Shown piece by piece: positions 33,663 through 43,313 of a stretch of 64,000 nucleotides of DNA. The stretch's first letter is position 1. Every line of letters starts with the position of its first letter. Source of the DNA: Cryobacterium flavum (GTDB lineage Bacteria > Actinomycetota > Actinomycetes > Actinomycetales > Microbacteriaceae); assembly GCF_900103805.1 (NCBI RefSeq), contig NZ_FNIB01000001.1, positions 248,001-312,000 of the forward strand, read 5' to 3'. A model generated the notes under the pieces. That model searched no databases, was not told the origin of the DNA, and saw nothing but the letters and a program-made list of their open reading frames with translations. Position numbers and translations under genes: made by a program.

Positions 33663-35135
33663 CTAATCGGCGGCTCCTTCCAGCTCGAGTTCGCTGCGGA
33701 CGCGAGCTTCGGCCTCGGCCGCGTGGTCGAGGTTTCGTGAGAATAACAGATAGAGCCCGCCGGAGACGATCAGGCCAACGACGAAGGAGATGTCAGCCCC
33801 GCCCAGCGCCGCTGAGACCGGTCCGACGTAGAACGACGTGTAGAAGAACGGGATCATGGCAACGAAACCGATGAGGTAGGCGACCATTCCCCGCCAGGCC
33901 CAGCGACCGTAGATGCCCCGCGGGTTGAAGATCTCGGCGATTGCGTACTTGCCGTGTCGCACGAGGTAGAAGTCGACCAGGTTGACGGCGGTCCACGGCA
34001 CGAGGAAGTACAGCATGAGAAGCACGAAGTTGTTGAAGCTGCTCAGGTAGTCGTCGGGGATGAGCAGGGCGATCGCGAGGGTGACCAGACCGACAACGGT
34101 GAGCCCGATCACGCGCAGGCGCACGGTCGCGGAGACTTTGCGAAACCCGTCGACGGCGGTTGTTCCAGTGAGCATGGCCCCATAGGCATTGACACCCATG
34201 ATCGAAATCAAGGCCACCGTTGAGACCAGCACGGCAAAGGTGCCGAACCCGGGGAAGAGCATGTCACCGACGGTCTTGATGGCGCCGATCGCGTCGGCGT
34301 CGGGAATATGGCTGCCGAGGAGGGCACCGAGCGACATGAGCCAGGATGCCGACAGCGCCGCGCCGAGGTAGGTCCAACCGATGAGTTTGGGGGCCGAAGC
34401 GTTCTGCGGGAGGTAGCGGCTGTAGTCGGAGACATAAATCGCGTAGCTGATGTTGTAACCGGCGGCCAGCGAGAACATCACCAGAAAGGACGCTCCATCC
34501 CAGCCCGCGGTGCTCGCGGTTTCGGTGACCGTCGTGGAGTCGAAGTGAACGATGGCTAGCACCGTGATGATGACGAAGACGACGACGAGAAGGCCGGTGA
34601 GCCAGCGCTGGATGAAGTGGAGCAGATCGTGGCCCACGACGGCGATCAGGATCGAGAGCGCAATCAGGAACGGATACCAGAACAGCTTGTCGCCCGGAAA
34701 GGCCAGCAGGAGGCCCTGGGTGGCCAGGATCGTGTCGAAAACCATGAAGCCGATGTAGACGAAGACGCTCGCCGCGAACGGCACGATGGCACCGCGGCTG
34801 CCGAACTGGGCGCGGGACTGGATCATCTGCGGAAGGCCGGTGCGTGGCCCCTGATTAGCATGAAAGGCCATGAAGAAGGTTCCGAAGCAGGCGCCGGTGA
34901 TGACCGCAAGAACGGTCCACCAGACGCTGAGCCCGATGACCGGTCCGATGAAGCCGATCACCATGGTCGGCAGCACGAAGTTGCCGGTGAACCAGAACGG
35001 CCCCTGATGCCATACTTTTCCGTGCCGCTCGGACCTCGGCACGTAGTCGATCGAGCGCTGCTCGATGACAGTACCCCGCCGCTCGGAGTCAGTGCTGGGA
35101 GGCGAAGCGGGGTTCGTCATGTTTGTCGACATCAT
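33663..35135 (-). CDS. NCS1-family nucleobase/hydantoin-type cation symporter
   Basis: This 490-residue protein has about 12 membrane segments, the N-terminal motif GPFWFTGNFVLPTMVIGFIG (TM1 of NCS1 carriers) and YAIYVSDYSRYLP (about 240-252), a hallmark of the CodB/PucI/Mhp1 group. It should import a nucleobase, allantoin, hydantoin or related ring compound with Na+ or H+. Its operon with an amidase and a ureohydrolase suggests uptake of a guanidino or ureido compound. A second ATG three residues on is possible. Confidence 0.9.
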   Translation of the reverse strand: MMSTNMTNPASPPSTDSERRGTVIEQRSIDYVPRSERHGKVWHQGPFWFTGNFVLPTMVIGFIGPVIGLSVWWTVLAVITGACFGTFFMAFHANQGPRTGLPQMIQSRAQFGSRGAIVPFAASVFVYIGFMVFDTILATQGLLLAFPGDKLFWYPFLIALSILIAVVGHDLLHFIQRWLTGLLVVVFVIITVLAIVHFDSTTVTETASTAGWDGASFLVMFSLAAGYNISYAIYVSDYSRYLPQNASAPKLIGWTYLGAALSASWLMSLGALLGSHIPDADAIGAIKTVGDMLFPGFGTFAVLVSTVALISIMGVNAYGAMLTGTTAVDGFRKVSATVRLRVIGLTVVGLVTLAIALLIPDDYLSSFNNFVLLMLYFLVPWTAVNLVDFYLVRHGKYAIAEIFNPRGIYGRWAWRGMVAYLIGFVAMIPFFYTSFYVGPVSAALGGADISFVVGLIVSGGLYLLFSRNLDHAAEAEARVRSELELEGAAD

Positions 35136-35178
35136 TGTCCTTTTTGGTGTGCGGAGGCTGCGGGAGGCAGGGCGAGTG

Positions 35179-36129
35179 CTACGCGGAAGGAGTCATGGCT
35201 GAGATGATCTCGTAGGCCACGTGCGAGGCAGCCACGGCCGTGATCTGCGCGTGGTCGTAGGCCGGGGCAACTTCAACCACATCGGCCCCGACCAGGTTCA
35301 CGGCTCGCAGGGCACGAATCATGGCCAGCAGTTCCCGGCTGGTCATTCCGCCGGCTTCGGGGGTGCCCGTGCCGGGAGCGTGGGCGGGATCGAGCACGTC
35401 GATGTCGACGGAGAGATACACGGGGCGGTCACCGAGCCTGGCGAGCATCCGTTCGATTGCGCGGGCCAGTCCCTCGGTTTCGAACTCATGACTGGCGATG
35501 ATCGCGAAGCCGAGACGTTCATCGTCGCGGAGATCGTCGCGGGAATAGAGCGGGCCGCGGATGCCCACGTGCATGCTGGCCTGCATATCGATCAGGCCTT
35601 CCTCCGAGGCACGCCGAAACGGCGTACCGTGCGTGACCGGCGCCCCGAAATATGTGTCCCAGGTGTCGAGATGGGCATCGAAGTGCAGCACGGCGACGGG
35701 GCCGTGGCGCTCGGCAACAACCCGAAGCAGGGGAAGCGCGATGGTGTGGTCACCGCCGATGACGACCAGACGTTTGCCGTCGGCCGACAGCTCGGAGGCT
35801 GCCTGCTGAATTTGGGCCACAGCCTCGGTCAGGTTGAACGGGTTCGCGGCGATGTCTCCGGCGTCAACAACCTGCTGAGTGGAGAACGGTTCCACGTCCT
35901 GCACGGGGTTGTACGGACGGAGCAGTCGGGAGGCCTCGCGCACGTGAGCCGGGCCGAAGCGGGCGCCGGGGCGGTAGCTCACCCCGCTGTCGAAGGGCAC
36001 GCCCACAACGGCGATATCGGCCCGACGAACATCCTCGAGCCGCGGCAGGCGGGCGAAGGTGGCGATTCCGGCGTAGCGCGGAGTCAGGCTGGCGTCCAGG
36101 GGGCCGATTGGCTGCTCATCGTTGGACAT
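35179..36129 (-). CDS. Guanidinobutyrase/agmatinase-type ureohydrolase
   Basis: In this 316-residue arginase-fold enzyme the binuclear manganese ligands are in [20 protein letters not shown] (about 147-156) and [19 protein letters not shown] (about 239-257). HGTPFRRA fits agmatinase and guanidinobutyrase rather than arginase. It releases urea to give putrescine or GABA; the presence of gabT in the island favours 4-guanidinobutyrate. The ATG at 36129 is chosen because GCAGG precedes it by seven bases. First gene of the minus-strand unit, divergent from the polyamine-type transporter. Confidence 0.9.
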   Translation of the reverse strand: MSNDEQPIGPLDASLTPRYAGIATFARLPRLEDVRRADIAVVGVPFDSGVSYRPGARFGPAHVREASRLLRPYNPVQDVEPFSTQQVVDAGDIAANPFNLTEAVAQIQQAASELSADGKRLVVIGGDHTIALPLLRVVAERHGPVAVLHFDAHLDTWDTYFGAPVTHGTPFRRASEEGLIDMQASMHVGIRGPLYSRDDLRDDERLGFAIIASHEFETEGLARAIERMLARLGDRPVYLSVDIDVLDPAHAPGTGTPEAGGMTSRELLAMIRALRAVNLVGADVVEVAPAYDHAQITAVAASHVAYEIISAMTPSA

Positions 36130-36480
36130 CAGCATCCTGCTTTCGTGTGAATCGGTATTTAGTTTTACTAATATGCAACAAAACTTGCCTTTTGTCCAAC
36201 TATGGGGCGAGTGGTGGCCCACTCGGCCTGCACCGCAATTCGGGCGTGCAGCGCATCGAACTCGCGCATATTTCGTCACAAATGCGTAACGACTTGCCAA
36301 TTTGAGTGTTGTACACCGGGAACCATTCAAATATTCGCAAATAAATTGCTCAATTATGGAGAATTAGTCGCGCTTGCGGATTTGAATTGCTACGTTGGGG
36401 GCTATCGATTCCAGGAGCGTGCGGTGCAGCCAGTGGCTGTGTTGGTCTCTGGGGGTTCACAACGGAGTGAAGAAAGAAGG
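36130..36480. promoter_or_regulatory. Divergent promoter region, ureohydrolase and ABC importer
   Basis: This 351-base AT-rich stretch holds no gene but must contain promoters in both directions. Near 36325-36365 repeated AATATTC/GCAAATAAATTGC words form weak inverted repeats, candidates for regulator binding (for instance the XRE-cupin protein). No specific site is certain. Confidence 0.45.
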
Positions 36481-37605
36481 ATGACCATGCGAAATCCGAA
36501 ATTTAAGCGCCAGCTGGGCGCTCTCGCGTTGGGTGGAGTAGTGACTCTGCTCATCGCCGGCTGCGCGGGGGGCGGTGCGGCTGCACCAGTGGTCGAGCGA
36601 GACCTCGGCACGCCAGTGGCGGGCGTTGTTCCCGAAGGAGTCTTTGACGGTGTGACGTTGACCTATGCGGCTTCCGGTGGAATTTTTCAGGATGGTCAAC
36701 GAGACGCTGCGTGGGATCCGTTTGCGAAGATCTCGGGCGCGACTTTCCTGCAGGACGCATTCGACGCCGGCAAGCTCAAGGCAATGGTCGACAGCGGCAA
36801 CGTGACCTGGGATGTCACCAACGCGACGCAGTTCGACACGGCTCGCGGCTGCGGAACGCTGTACGAGGAGTACGACTACTCGCAGGTGGATATTTCCAAG
36901 GTTCCCGAGGGAACGATCACGGACAAGTGCATGGTGCCCAATATTCTCTACGGTCTCGTTGTGGCGTACAACACTGATGCGTTCGGTGACAATCCACCAA
37001 CGAGCGCCGCTGACTTCTTCGACACCGAGAAGTTTCCGGGCAAGCGCACGGTCAGCCAGTCTCCATACGTCGATCCTCAGACGGTGGAGTTCGCCCTGGC
37101 CGCCGACGGAAAAGACATCAATGATGTGAAAGTTTCCGACATCGAGACCGCCTTCGACAAGTACCGTGCCTTGGGCGACGACGTGATCGGCTGGACCTCC
37201 GGTGCTCAAGCACAGCAGCAGCTCGAATCCGGCGAAGCCGTCATGGGGCTGGTTTGGTCAGGTCGCGGATACGGTGCGGCTGCGGCTGGTGCCCCGATCG
37301 CACCCATGTGGGACGAGTGGATGATCATGGTCGATTCGACTGCGATTCCCAAGGGCGTGAAGGACCCGCAGGCGGCGTTCGCCGCGGTCAATTTCTACCT
37401 CGGCGCAGACCAGCAGTCACGCATGACGGAGCTGACCTCGTACGGGCCGGTCAACGTCGACGCGACGCCCAAGGTTGACGCGTTGTTGAACACGTGGCTC
37501 ACCACGGAACACCTCAAGTCCGGTCACGCTCCGAACATCGATTTCTGGGTGGAGAACTACGATGCTCTGTCGGCGGCATGGGCCGGCTGGGTCACCGGTA
37601 GCTAA
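36481..37605 (+). CDS. Polyamine-type ABC transporter substrate-binding lipoprotein
   Basis: In this 374-residue protein a basic start and hydrophobic segment end in the lipobox LIAGC (about 21-25). The mature domain (DVTNATQFDTARGCGTLYEE, GLVVAYNTDAFGDNPPTSAADFFD, GRGYGAAAAGAPIAPMWDEW) has the PotD/PotF fold that binds putrescine, spermidine or related cationic amines. The ATG at 36481 follows GAAGG; the longer frame upstream lies in the promoter. First gene of a four-gene importer operon. Confidence 0.9.
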   Translation: MTMRNPKFKRQLGALALGGVVTLLIAGCAGGGAAAPVVERDLGTPVAGVVPEGVFDGVTLTYAASGGIFQDGQRDAAWDPFAKISGATFLQDAFDAGKLKAMVDSGNVTWDVTNATQFDTARGCGTLYEEYDYSQVDISKVPEGTITDKCMVPNILYGLVVAYNTDAFGDNPPTSAADFFDTEKFPGKRTVSQSPYVDPQTVEFALAADGKDINDVKVSDIETAFDKYRALGDDVIGWTSGAQAQQQLESGEAVMGLVWSGRGYGAAAAGAPIAPMWDEWMIMVDSTAIPKGVKDPQAAFAAVNFYLGADQQSRMTELTSYGPVNVDATPKVDALLNTWLTTEHLKSGHAPNIDFWVENYDALSAAWAGWVTGS

Positions 37606-37610
37606 CCCGC

Positions 37611-38519
37611 ATGGTTCATGCAACGTCCACTCACAATCGGGGCAAGCGCTCTGGTGATGGCGGTGACCCGGCGAGACTGGCTCGAGAGCCAAAGAACTGG
37701 CGCCCGTTTCTCCTTCTGATCCCCGCCTTCGTGATCGTCTCGTTCTTCTTTCTCGCGCCGCTCGTTGATGTCTTCATCCGAAGCATCAGCGATCCGGTGT
37801 TGGGAATCCAGAACTACGTCTGGCTGTTCACCACGCCCACCAACATGGTGGTTGCCCTGCGTACATTCGGAACATCCTTCCTCGTGACGATCGTCTGCTT
37901 GCTTATCGCGTACCCGTACGCATATTTGATGACGATCGTGAGTGATCGCACTCGCAACATGTTGCAGTTGTTCATCATGCTGCCGCTATGGACGAGTATT
38001 CTGGTGCGCACCCTCGCCTGGTTGGTGCTGCTGCAGGACACCGGCCCGATCAACGGTCTTCTCCAGTCGTTGTTCGGCATCGGCCCGCTGCCCTTGATCC
38101 GCAGCACCTTTGGCGTGGCGCTCGGGATGTCCCAGGTGCTGCTCCCGTTCATGGTCTTGCCGATCTACTCGGCGCTGGCCAAGATTGACAAGCGGTTACT
38201 GCCCGCTGCGGCCAATCTAGGGGCGCGACCGGTGACGGCATTCTTCACGGTTTATCTGCCGCTGTCTCGACCAGGGATATTTGCAGGTTCCGTGACGGTC
38301 TTCATCCTGGGACTCGGCTTCTACATCATTCCCGCGCTGCTGGGCTCGTCAAAGGAAATCATGATGTCTGCCCTGATGTACCAGCAGATCAGCGGGTTCC
38401 TCATGTGGGGCCAGGGCACGGCGCTCGGGATCTTCATGCTGACCGCGACAATCGTGGTGCTTGTACTCGTCGGCCGTTTGGCCAAGGGTACGAGCCTGTT
38501 TGCGGGGAGGGTGAAATGA
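37611..38519 (+). CDS. Polyamine-type ABC transporter permease (PotB-like)
   Basis: This 302-residue protein has a 35-residue polar N-terminus, then six helices, and the EAA-type loop LPAAANLGARPVTAFFTVYLPLSRPG (about 198-223) that contacts the ATPase. It starts six bases after the binding-protein stop and overlaps the next permease (ATGA). With PotC it forms the membrane channel. Confidence 0.9.
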   Translation: MVHATSTHNRGKRSGDGGDPARLAREPKNWRPFLLLIPAFVIVSFFFLAPLVDVFIRSISDPVLGIQNYVWLFTTPTNMVVALRTFGTSFLVTIVCLLIAYPYAYLMTIVSDRTRNMLQLFIMLPLWTSILVRTLAWLVLLQDTGPINGLLQSLFGIGPLPLIRSTFGVALGMSQVLLPFMVLPIYSALAKIDKRLLPAAANLGARPVTAFFTVYLPLSRPGIFAGSVTVFILGLGFYIIPALLGSSKEIMMSALMYQQISGFLMWGQGTALGIFMLTATIVVLVLVGRLAKGTSLFAGRVK

Positions 38520-39301
38520 CGCTGAAACGTGCACTGGGCGCACTGGCCGCTCTCATCATTCTGTGGTTGCTGCTGCCAACTCTGGTCATTATTCCCATGT
38601 CGTTCAACTCCGCGGCGTCGTTCAACTTTCCGCCGCAGGGATTTTCCCTGCAGTGGTACGAGAACTTCTTCACCGACCCGGCCTGGTTGCGCGCCTTGGG
38701 CTCATCGCTGCAGGTGGCGCTGGTCACGATGGTGGTCGCGACCTCAGTGGGGATCATGGCGGCGATCGGACTGTCCAAAGTCAGATTCCGCGGAAAGGCC
38801 CTGCTGGAGAGCTACTTCCTGACACCCTTGATCGTCCCGGGCATTGTTATCGCTATCGGGCTCTACTCGCTCTTCCTGCGATTCAATCTGCTCGGTACAT
38901 TGCCCGGATTCGTGCTGGCGCACACGGTCGTGGCACTGCCGCTCGTGATCATTAACGTGACCGCCTCGTTGCAAGGCGTGGACCCGCGATTGGAGCAGGC
39001 CTCGGCGACTCTGGGCGCCGGACGGCTGCGCACCTTCTTCAGCATCACGCTCCCGCTGATAATGCCCGGAGTGACCGCGGGAGCACTGTTCGCTTTCGTC
39101 ACGTCCTTTGACGAAATCATTCTGTCGCTCTTTATTCAGAGTCCGCAGTTGCAGACGCTGCCGGTGAAGATCTACAACAGCGTCACACAGGCGAGTGATC
39201 CCACGGTCGCAGCTGTCGCCGTGATAGCGATGTTCACATCTGTGCTGGTCATGCTCACCGCACAATTTGCTACCCGCAAGAGAAAGCGAGTTTCGGCATG
39301 A
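38516..39301 (+). CDS. Polyamine-type ABC transporter permease (PotC-like)
   Basis: This 261-residue protein has six helices; TM1 starts right after MTLKRALGAL, and the EAA loop is LEQASATLGAGRLRTFFSITLP. NSAASFNFPPQGFSLQWYENF is the typical periplasmic loop of PotC/YdcV proteins. The ATG at 38516 overlaps PotB's stop, so the longer upstream frame is rejected. It overlaps the ATPase by four bases. Confidence 0.9.
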   Translation: MTLKRALGALAALIILWLLLPTLVIIPMSFNSAASFNFPPQGFSLQWYENFFTDPAWLRALGSSLQVALVTMVVATSVGIMAAIGLSKVRFRGKALLESYFLTPLIVPGIVIAIGLYSLFLRFNLLGTLPGFVLAHTVVALPLVIINVTASLQGVDPRLEQASATLGAGRLRTFFSITLPLIMPGVTAGALFAFVTSFDEIILSLFIQSPQLQTLPVKIYNSVTQASDPTVAAVAVIAMFTSVLVMLTAQFATRKRKRVSA

Positions 39302-40485
39302 AACCGGAAACAACTACGTCCACACTGGATCACAACGAACGAGAACTCCGGCAATTGCACCTCAACACCGAAGTCATCAGTGTGATCAACGATGCGGGGA
39401 TCAGCCTGCGCGATGTAACGAAGCGCTATGGCAAGAAGGCCGTCGTCGATGCGATCAATCTCGTGATCGAACCGGGCGAATTCATGACCTTTCTGGGCCC
39501 GTCCGGATCGGGCAAGACGACGACACTCAACATGATCGCCGGGTTTGTTACCGCCACGGAGGGGCTGCTCCATATCTATGGCAAACCCGTCGCCAAGCTG
39601 CCGGCACATAAACGAGACATCGGAATGGTGTTTCAAAACTACGCATTGTTTCCGCACAAGACCGTTGCCGAGAACATTGCCTATCCGTTGGAGCGACGCA
39701 AGATCGGAAAGGCCGAACAAAAAACGATGATCGCGGGCGCGCTCGATATGGTGCGCATGGGAGAGTTCGGTGATCGTTACCCCGCCGACCTGTCGGGCGG
39801 TCAGCAGCAGCGCGTGGCGCTCGCTCGCGCGCTCGTCTACAAGCCCCGTGTTTTGCTCATGGACGAGCCGCTCGGCGCACTCGATAAGAAATTGCGCGAA
39901 TGGCTTCAGAAGGAGATAAAACGAATCCACCGAGAAGTTGGATCAACCTTCGTGTATGTGACACACGACCAGGAGGAGGCGTTGTCGCTTTCTGACCGGA
40001 TCGCGGTGTTCAACAACGGTCGGATCGAGCAGGTCGGCAGTCCGGCCGAACTCTACCAAAAACCGGAAACACTGTTTGTGGGCCGGTTTCTCGGTGAATC
40101 CACGGTGTTGTCCGGCTCGATGGTCGGCACGGTCGATGGAATATCGACACTGGATATTTCCGGACATGCAATCCGCGTTCCCGGCCAGAAGAAGTCGAGT
40201 TCTCTGGCAATTCTCATTCGCCCGGAGAACATCACCCTGTACGAAGAGGGCACCGAGCCGGGGTCGTCAGACATGAATACGCTGCCGGTCACCGTTCTGG
40301 ACGCCAATTATCTCGGTTCGGCCTGGCGCTGTGAGGTGGAATTGCCCGACGGCAGCGTCGGAACCGTTCGCGAAGCACACTCCGCCGCGGTGCGTGAGCC
40401 GGGCACTCGTGCCCTGATGCGGTGGAATATCGATGCGGGTGTGCTCCTCGAGGACACCGGCGACGAGGGAGTGTCGCTCACCTAG
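39298..40485 (+). CDS. Polyamine-type ABC transporter ATP-binding protein (PotA-like)
   Basis: In this 395-residue protein the Walker A is GPSGSGKTTT (67-76), the signature DLSGGQQQRVALARAL (about 165-180), Walker B VLLMDEPLGALD, and the switch VTHDQEEALSLSD. A TOBE domain fills the last 110 residues. An N-terminal extension of about 35 residues before the ATPase core is longer than usual and carries an HNERELRQLHLN helix. Last gene of the importer; the amine oxidase operon converges on it 70 bases downstream. Confidence 0.92.
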   Translation: MKPETTTSTLDHNERELRQLHLNTEVISVINDAGISLRDVTKRYGKKAVVDAINLVIEPGEFMTFLGPSGSGKTTTLNMIAGFVTATEGLLHIYGKPVAKLPAHKRDIGMVFQNYALFPHKTVAENIAYPLERRKIGKAEQKTMIAGALDMVRMGEFGDRYPADLSGGQQQRVALARALVYKPRVLLMDEPLGALDKKLREWLQKEIKRIHREVGSTFVYVTHDQEEALSLSDRIAVFNNGRIEQVGSPAELYQKPETLFVGRFLGESTVLSGSMVGTVDGISTLDISGHAIRVPGQKKSSSLAILIRPENITLYEEGTEPGSSDMNTLPVTVLDANYLGSAWRCEVELPDGSVGTVREAHSAAVREPGTRALMRWNIDAGVLLEDTGDEGVSLT

Positions 40486-40558
40486 CCCTTCACCGAGCGC
40501 GCGACGCGCGGGTGAACGAGGTGGAAGCGGCCGGGCCCCGATTGGGCGTCCGGCCGCT

Positions 40559-41866
40559 TCAGCCTGCCAGAGCGGCCGATACCAGTCGGGCCTCGCGCAA
40601 GCCGCTCTCGATGGCGCCGTCGATGAACCCGCCCCAGAGATCGGCAGTGTCGCAACCCGCGAAGTGGAGCACACCATCCGCCAGCTGCAATTGCGGGAGG
40701 TCGCGAGTGAGCTGTCCCGGGCGGTGGGTCATCCACGTATTCTGCGACAGGGGATCCTTCATCCAATCATGGGCAGCAACACCGAGTACTTCAAGGTCGT
40801 CGCGCCACACGCTCAGGGCGGCCTGAACCTGTTCGATACTGGTCACATCGATAGCCGCGTGATCCGGGCCGAAGCCGACCAGAATCGAATGATCCTCCTC
40901 GATGAATTCGCTCTTGAGGACCGAGATCGGGTGATGCTGAGACGCGTAGGCGAAAAACCGCGGCAAGCGACCACGCACCTTGATCCAGACCTTGATTCCC
41001 TGCGAGGCCACCCGCTCACGGTTGGCTTGCCGCCAAACACCGGGGAGTGCCGGTGTCACCGCAATGGTGTCGACTGCGTTGACGGGCAGGGTCATGACCA
41101 CGCGCCGTGCCCGAATTTCACCGCCATCGGAAAGAGTGACGGTGGCACCATTCTTATGGTGGTCGATGGCGGTGACCGTCGAATTCAGGCGGATGTCGCC
41201 GCTCACGTCGGCCGCAATGGCCGCGCTGAACGCGGACATGCCTCCCGCCACGCGATAGGTCGCCGAGGCTTCGTGCATCAGCGGCCAGTGGCCGCCGGTC
41301 GCACTCGCCCAGCGCAGGGCACTGGAGAGCCCAACCGACTTCAGCGGTGCGTTCACGTGCCCGACCCACACGGATTCGTTTGCCGAGCGGGCCTCATCGT
41401 CTAGGTTCAAGTCGTCTATTCGCTGCTGCAGTGACTGGCCGTCGAGCTCAGTGATCGAGCCGACCGTTGGATCGATCGCGCGCGGAATCGCGGTGAGGGC
41501 ATCCTCAACTATTCGTCGTTGACCGTCGTCGATGAGTGACAGAAAATCGTCGAGCGTGCCCTTTCTGGGCGCGTCCCCGGCACCGAGCCAGTACGCTTCC
41601 TCAGCGACCGGGCTGCGAACGATGCGCCGGCCGTATCGGGCTATTTCTGCCCACACGTGGGGTTGTATCCAGTGCACCCACGTTCCACCGAGTTCGAGGT
41701 CGTGTCCGAGGACATGGTCGGTCCAGGTGCGACCCCCCACCCGGTCTCGCGCTTCGAGCACGATCACTGCGTGACCCGAGCGGCCAAGCTCTCGAGCGGC
41801 CACCAGCCCGGCGAATCCGGCGCCGATGACGATAACGTCTGTTGTTTCCACGCTGCCGCCCCTCAC
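40559..41866 (-). CDS. Flavin monoamine oxidase 1
   Basis: This 435-residue enzyme has the FAD motif VIVIGAGFAGLVAARELGRSG and VLEARDRVGGRTW (residues 11-49), then ELGGTWVHW, typical of amine oxidases such as putrescine oxidase. The C-terminal FAD segment VLHFAGCDTADLWGGFIDGAIESG closes the fold. It should oxidise a primary amine to an aldehyde with H2O2 and ammonia. The GTG start overlaps the stop of the upstream oxidase gene (GTGA). The next-door polyamine-type importer suggests putrescine or agmatine. Confidence 0.9.
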   Translation of the reverse strand: MRGGSVETTDVIVIGAGFAGLVAARELGRSGHAVIVLEARDRVGGRTWTDHVLGHDLELGGTWVHWIQPHVWAEIARYGRRIVRSPVAEEAYWLGAGDAPRKGTLDDFLSLIDDGQRRIVEDALTAIPRAIDPTVGSITELDGQSLQQRIDDLNLDDEARSANESVWVGHVNAPLKSVGLSSALRWASATGGHWPLMHEASATYRVAGGMSAFSAAIAADVSGDIRLNSTVTAIDHHKNGATVTLSDGGEIRARRVVMTLPVNAVDTIAVTPALPGVWRQANRERVASQGIKVWIKVRGRLPRFFAYASQHHPISVLKSEFIEEDHSILVGFGPDHAAIDVTSIEQVQAALSVWRDDLEVLGVAAHDWMKDPLSQNTWMTHRPGQLTRDLPQLQLADGVLHFAGCDTADLWGGFIDGAIESGLREARLVSAALAG

Positions 41867-43101
41867 AGGTCCCGTTGTCGGGCCAGGTCCACGATGGCGT
41901 GGGCTGCCCGGTAGCCCGACACGACAGCACCGTTCAGGGACTGCTGGAGCCCGGTATGCTCACCGGCAATTGCGACCAACCCCGCAGCGGAGTCGAAGGC
42001 AGACGCGTCCTCCGGCCTCCAATCGAGGGCCGGTGCGGAGTAGGACCCCCTGGCCCACTCGTCGTTGGTCCAGTCAGTGAGCATGACGTCTCCGTCGATG
42101 ACCAGTTCCGGACGCATCCTCTTGAGCTCGGTAATCCAACGTTCGGGCCCGTTTGCCGTATCGAGTGCAGCCAGGGCGGCGGATCCTCCCGCGAAGCAGG
42201 AGAGCGCCGGAACGCGATTCTCCCCGTCGACCGACATTGAACGCCACGACCACCAGGTCTGGTCAGCATTCTGAAGTGCCACGTCGCCATCGACAGCCGA
42301 CAGGGGGACGCCCAGCTTCGCCGCCGTGCCCATCGAACGATGGTCAAGAGCAGATTGCTGTGCAACAGGAAGTGTGAACCCGAGAGTGATCTCGCGCAGA
42401 ATCGGGAGCGGTACGGCGAGTACAGCCGCGCGGGCATCGACCGTGGTGCCATCGCGAAGGGTCGCCTGCACGCCGGAGGCAGACTGATCGATGGCGGCGA
42501 TCGGGGACTCCAGCCTGATGGCCGCGCCCAGTAATCGGGCCACTTCAACGGCGAGTGACTGGTTGCCCCTCAGGAATCGTCCCCCGTCCTCGACGTAGCC
42601 TCCGGAGGCGGAAGACTCGTGCATCAGCGCAGCTTCTGCGCTGATGCACTGAGGGTCTCCGGCCAGCGACGTTGCAATTCGCCGATATGCCGGGTGGCGC
42701 TGAAAATCCACTCCCAAGGTCGCCTGGAACACGGTGTCGACTGAGATTCGGTCCATACCGGATGCGAGCATCGCCGTGAGCGTGGCGTTCAGCCGTTCCC
42801 CCACGGCATTGAGCTCAGCGACGGTCAAGTGTGCGCCGTCGACCGTTCGTCGGGCGTAGCGCACGTTGTGCGTGAGGATGGGCACCTCGACCTCCGCCGC
42901 TAGACGTCGAATGGCGAACTCAGTCGGAAAGACGTACTCGCCGCCGCGCTCGGTGAGCTGACCGTTGCTGAGCGTCTGGGACCACGTGCGCCCACCGACC
43001 CTATTGCGGGCCTCAAGAACCACTGGATCATGACCTTGCTGGCGCAGTTTCCATGCGGCGGTGAGGCCCGCGAGCCCAGCGCCAATTACTATAACCTTCA
43101 C
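41863..43101 (-). CDS. Flavin monoamine oxidase 2
   Basis: This 412-residue paralogue has KVIVIGAGLAGLTAAWKLRQ and VLEARNRVGGRTW at the start and LVAIAGEHTGLQQSLNGAVVSGYRAA at the end, the FAD-binding C-terminus with the usual GEH motif. It is shorter in the substrate domain than oxidase 1. As first gene of the two-gene operon, it faces the Lrp-type regulator across a 212-base promoter region. The two oxidases may act on different amines or form a heteromer; neither can be decided here. Confidence 0.88.
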   Translation of the reverse strand: MKVIVIGAGLAGLTAAWKLRQQGHDPVVLEARNRVGGRTWSQTLSNGQLTERGGEYVFPTEFAIRRLAAEVEVPILTHNVRYARRTVDGAHLTVAELNAVGERLNATLTAMLASGMDRISVDTVFQATLGVDFQRHPAYRRIATSLAGDPQCISAEAALMHESSASGGYVEDGGRFLRGNQSLAVEVARLLGAAIRLESPIAAIDQSASGVQATLRDGTTVDARAAVLAVPLPILREITLGFTLPVAQQSALDHRSMGTAAKLGVPLSAVDGDVALQNADQTWWSWRSMSVDGENRVPALSCFAGGSAALAALDTANGPERWITELKRMRPELVIDGDVMLTDWTNDEWARGSYSAPALDWRPEDASAFDSAAGLVAIAGEHTGLQQSLNGAVVSGYRAAHAIVDLARQRDL

Positions 43102-43313
43102 GATTCCCCATCAGTTTGTGGCACGAGGCCCAGCTCCTGCGCTGAGTGACGTTCAACTTCATCGTTGATACTGTTTGCACCTTTACGGCGTCAATAATGA
43201 AAAAGAGTATCTGAAACCGGTTGAAGTGTGTGCATATTCCCAAGAATCCCCGATCTGATCGCGAAATTGTGCGTCGGTGTGGCAGTATTCGAGAGACCCG
43301 ACAGGGAGATGAG

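Noticed and set aside
36130..36480. A guanidine riboswitch before the ureohydrolase
   Set aside because: The context invited it, but I see no conserved hairpin pair with ACGR/ANGGnR-type loops.
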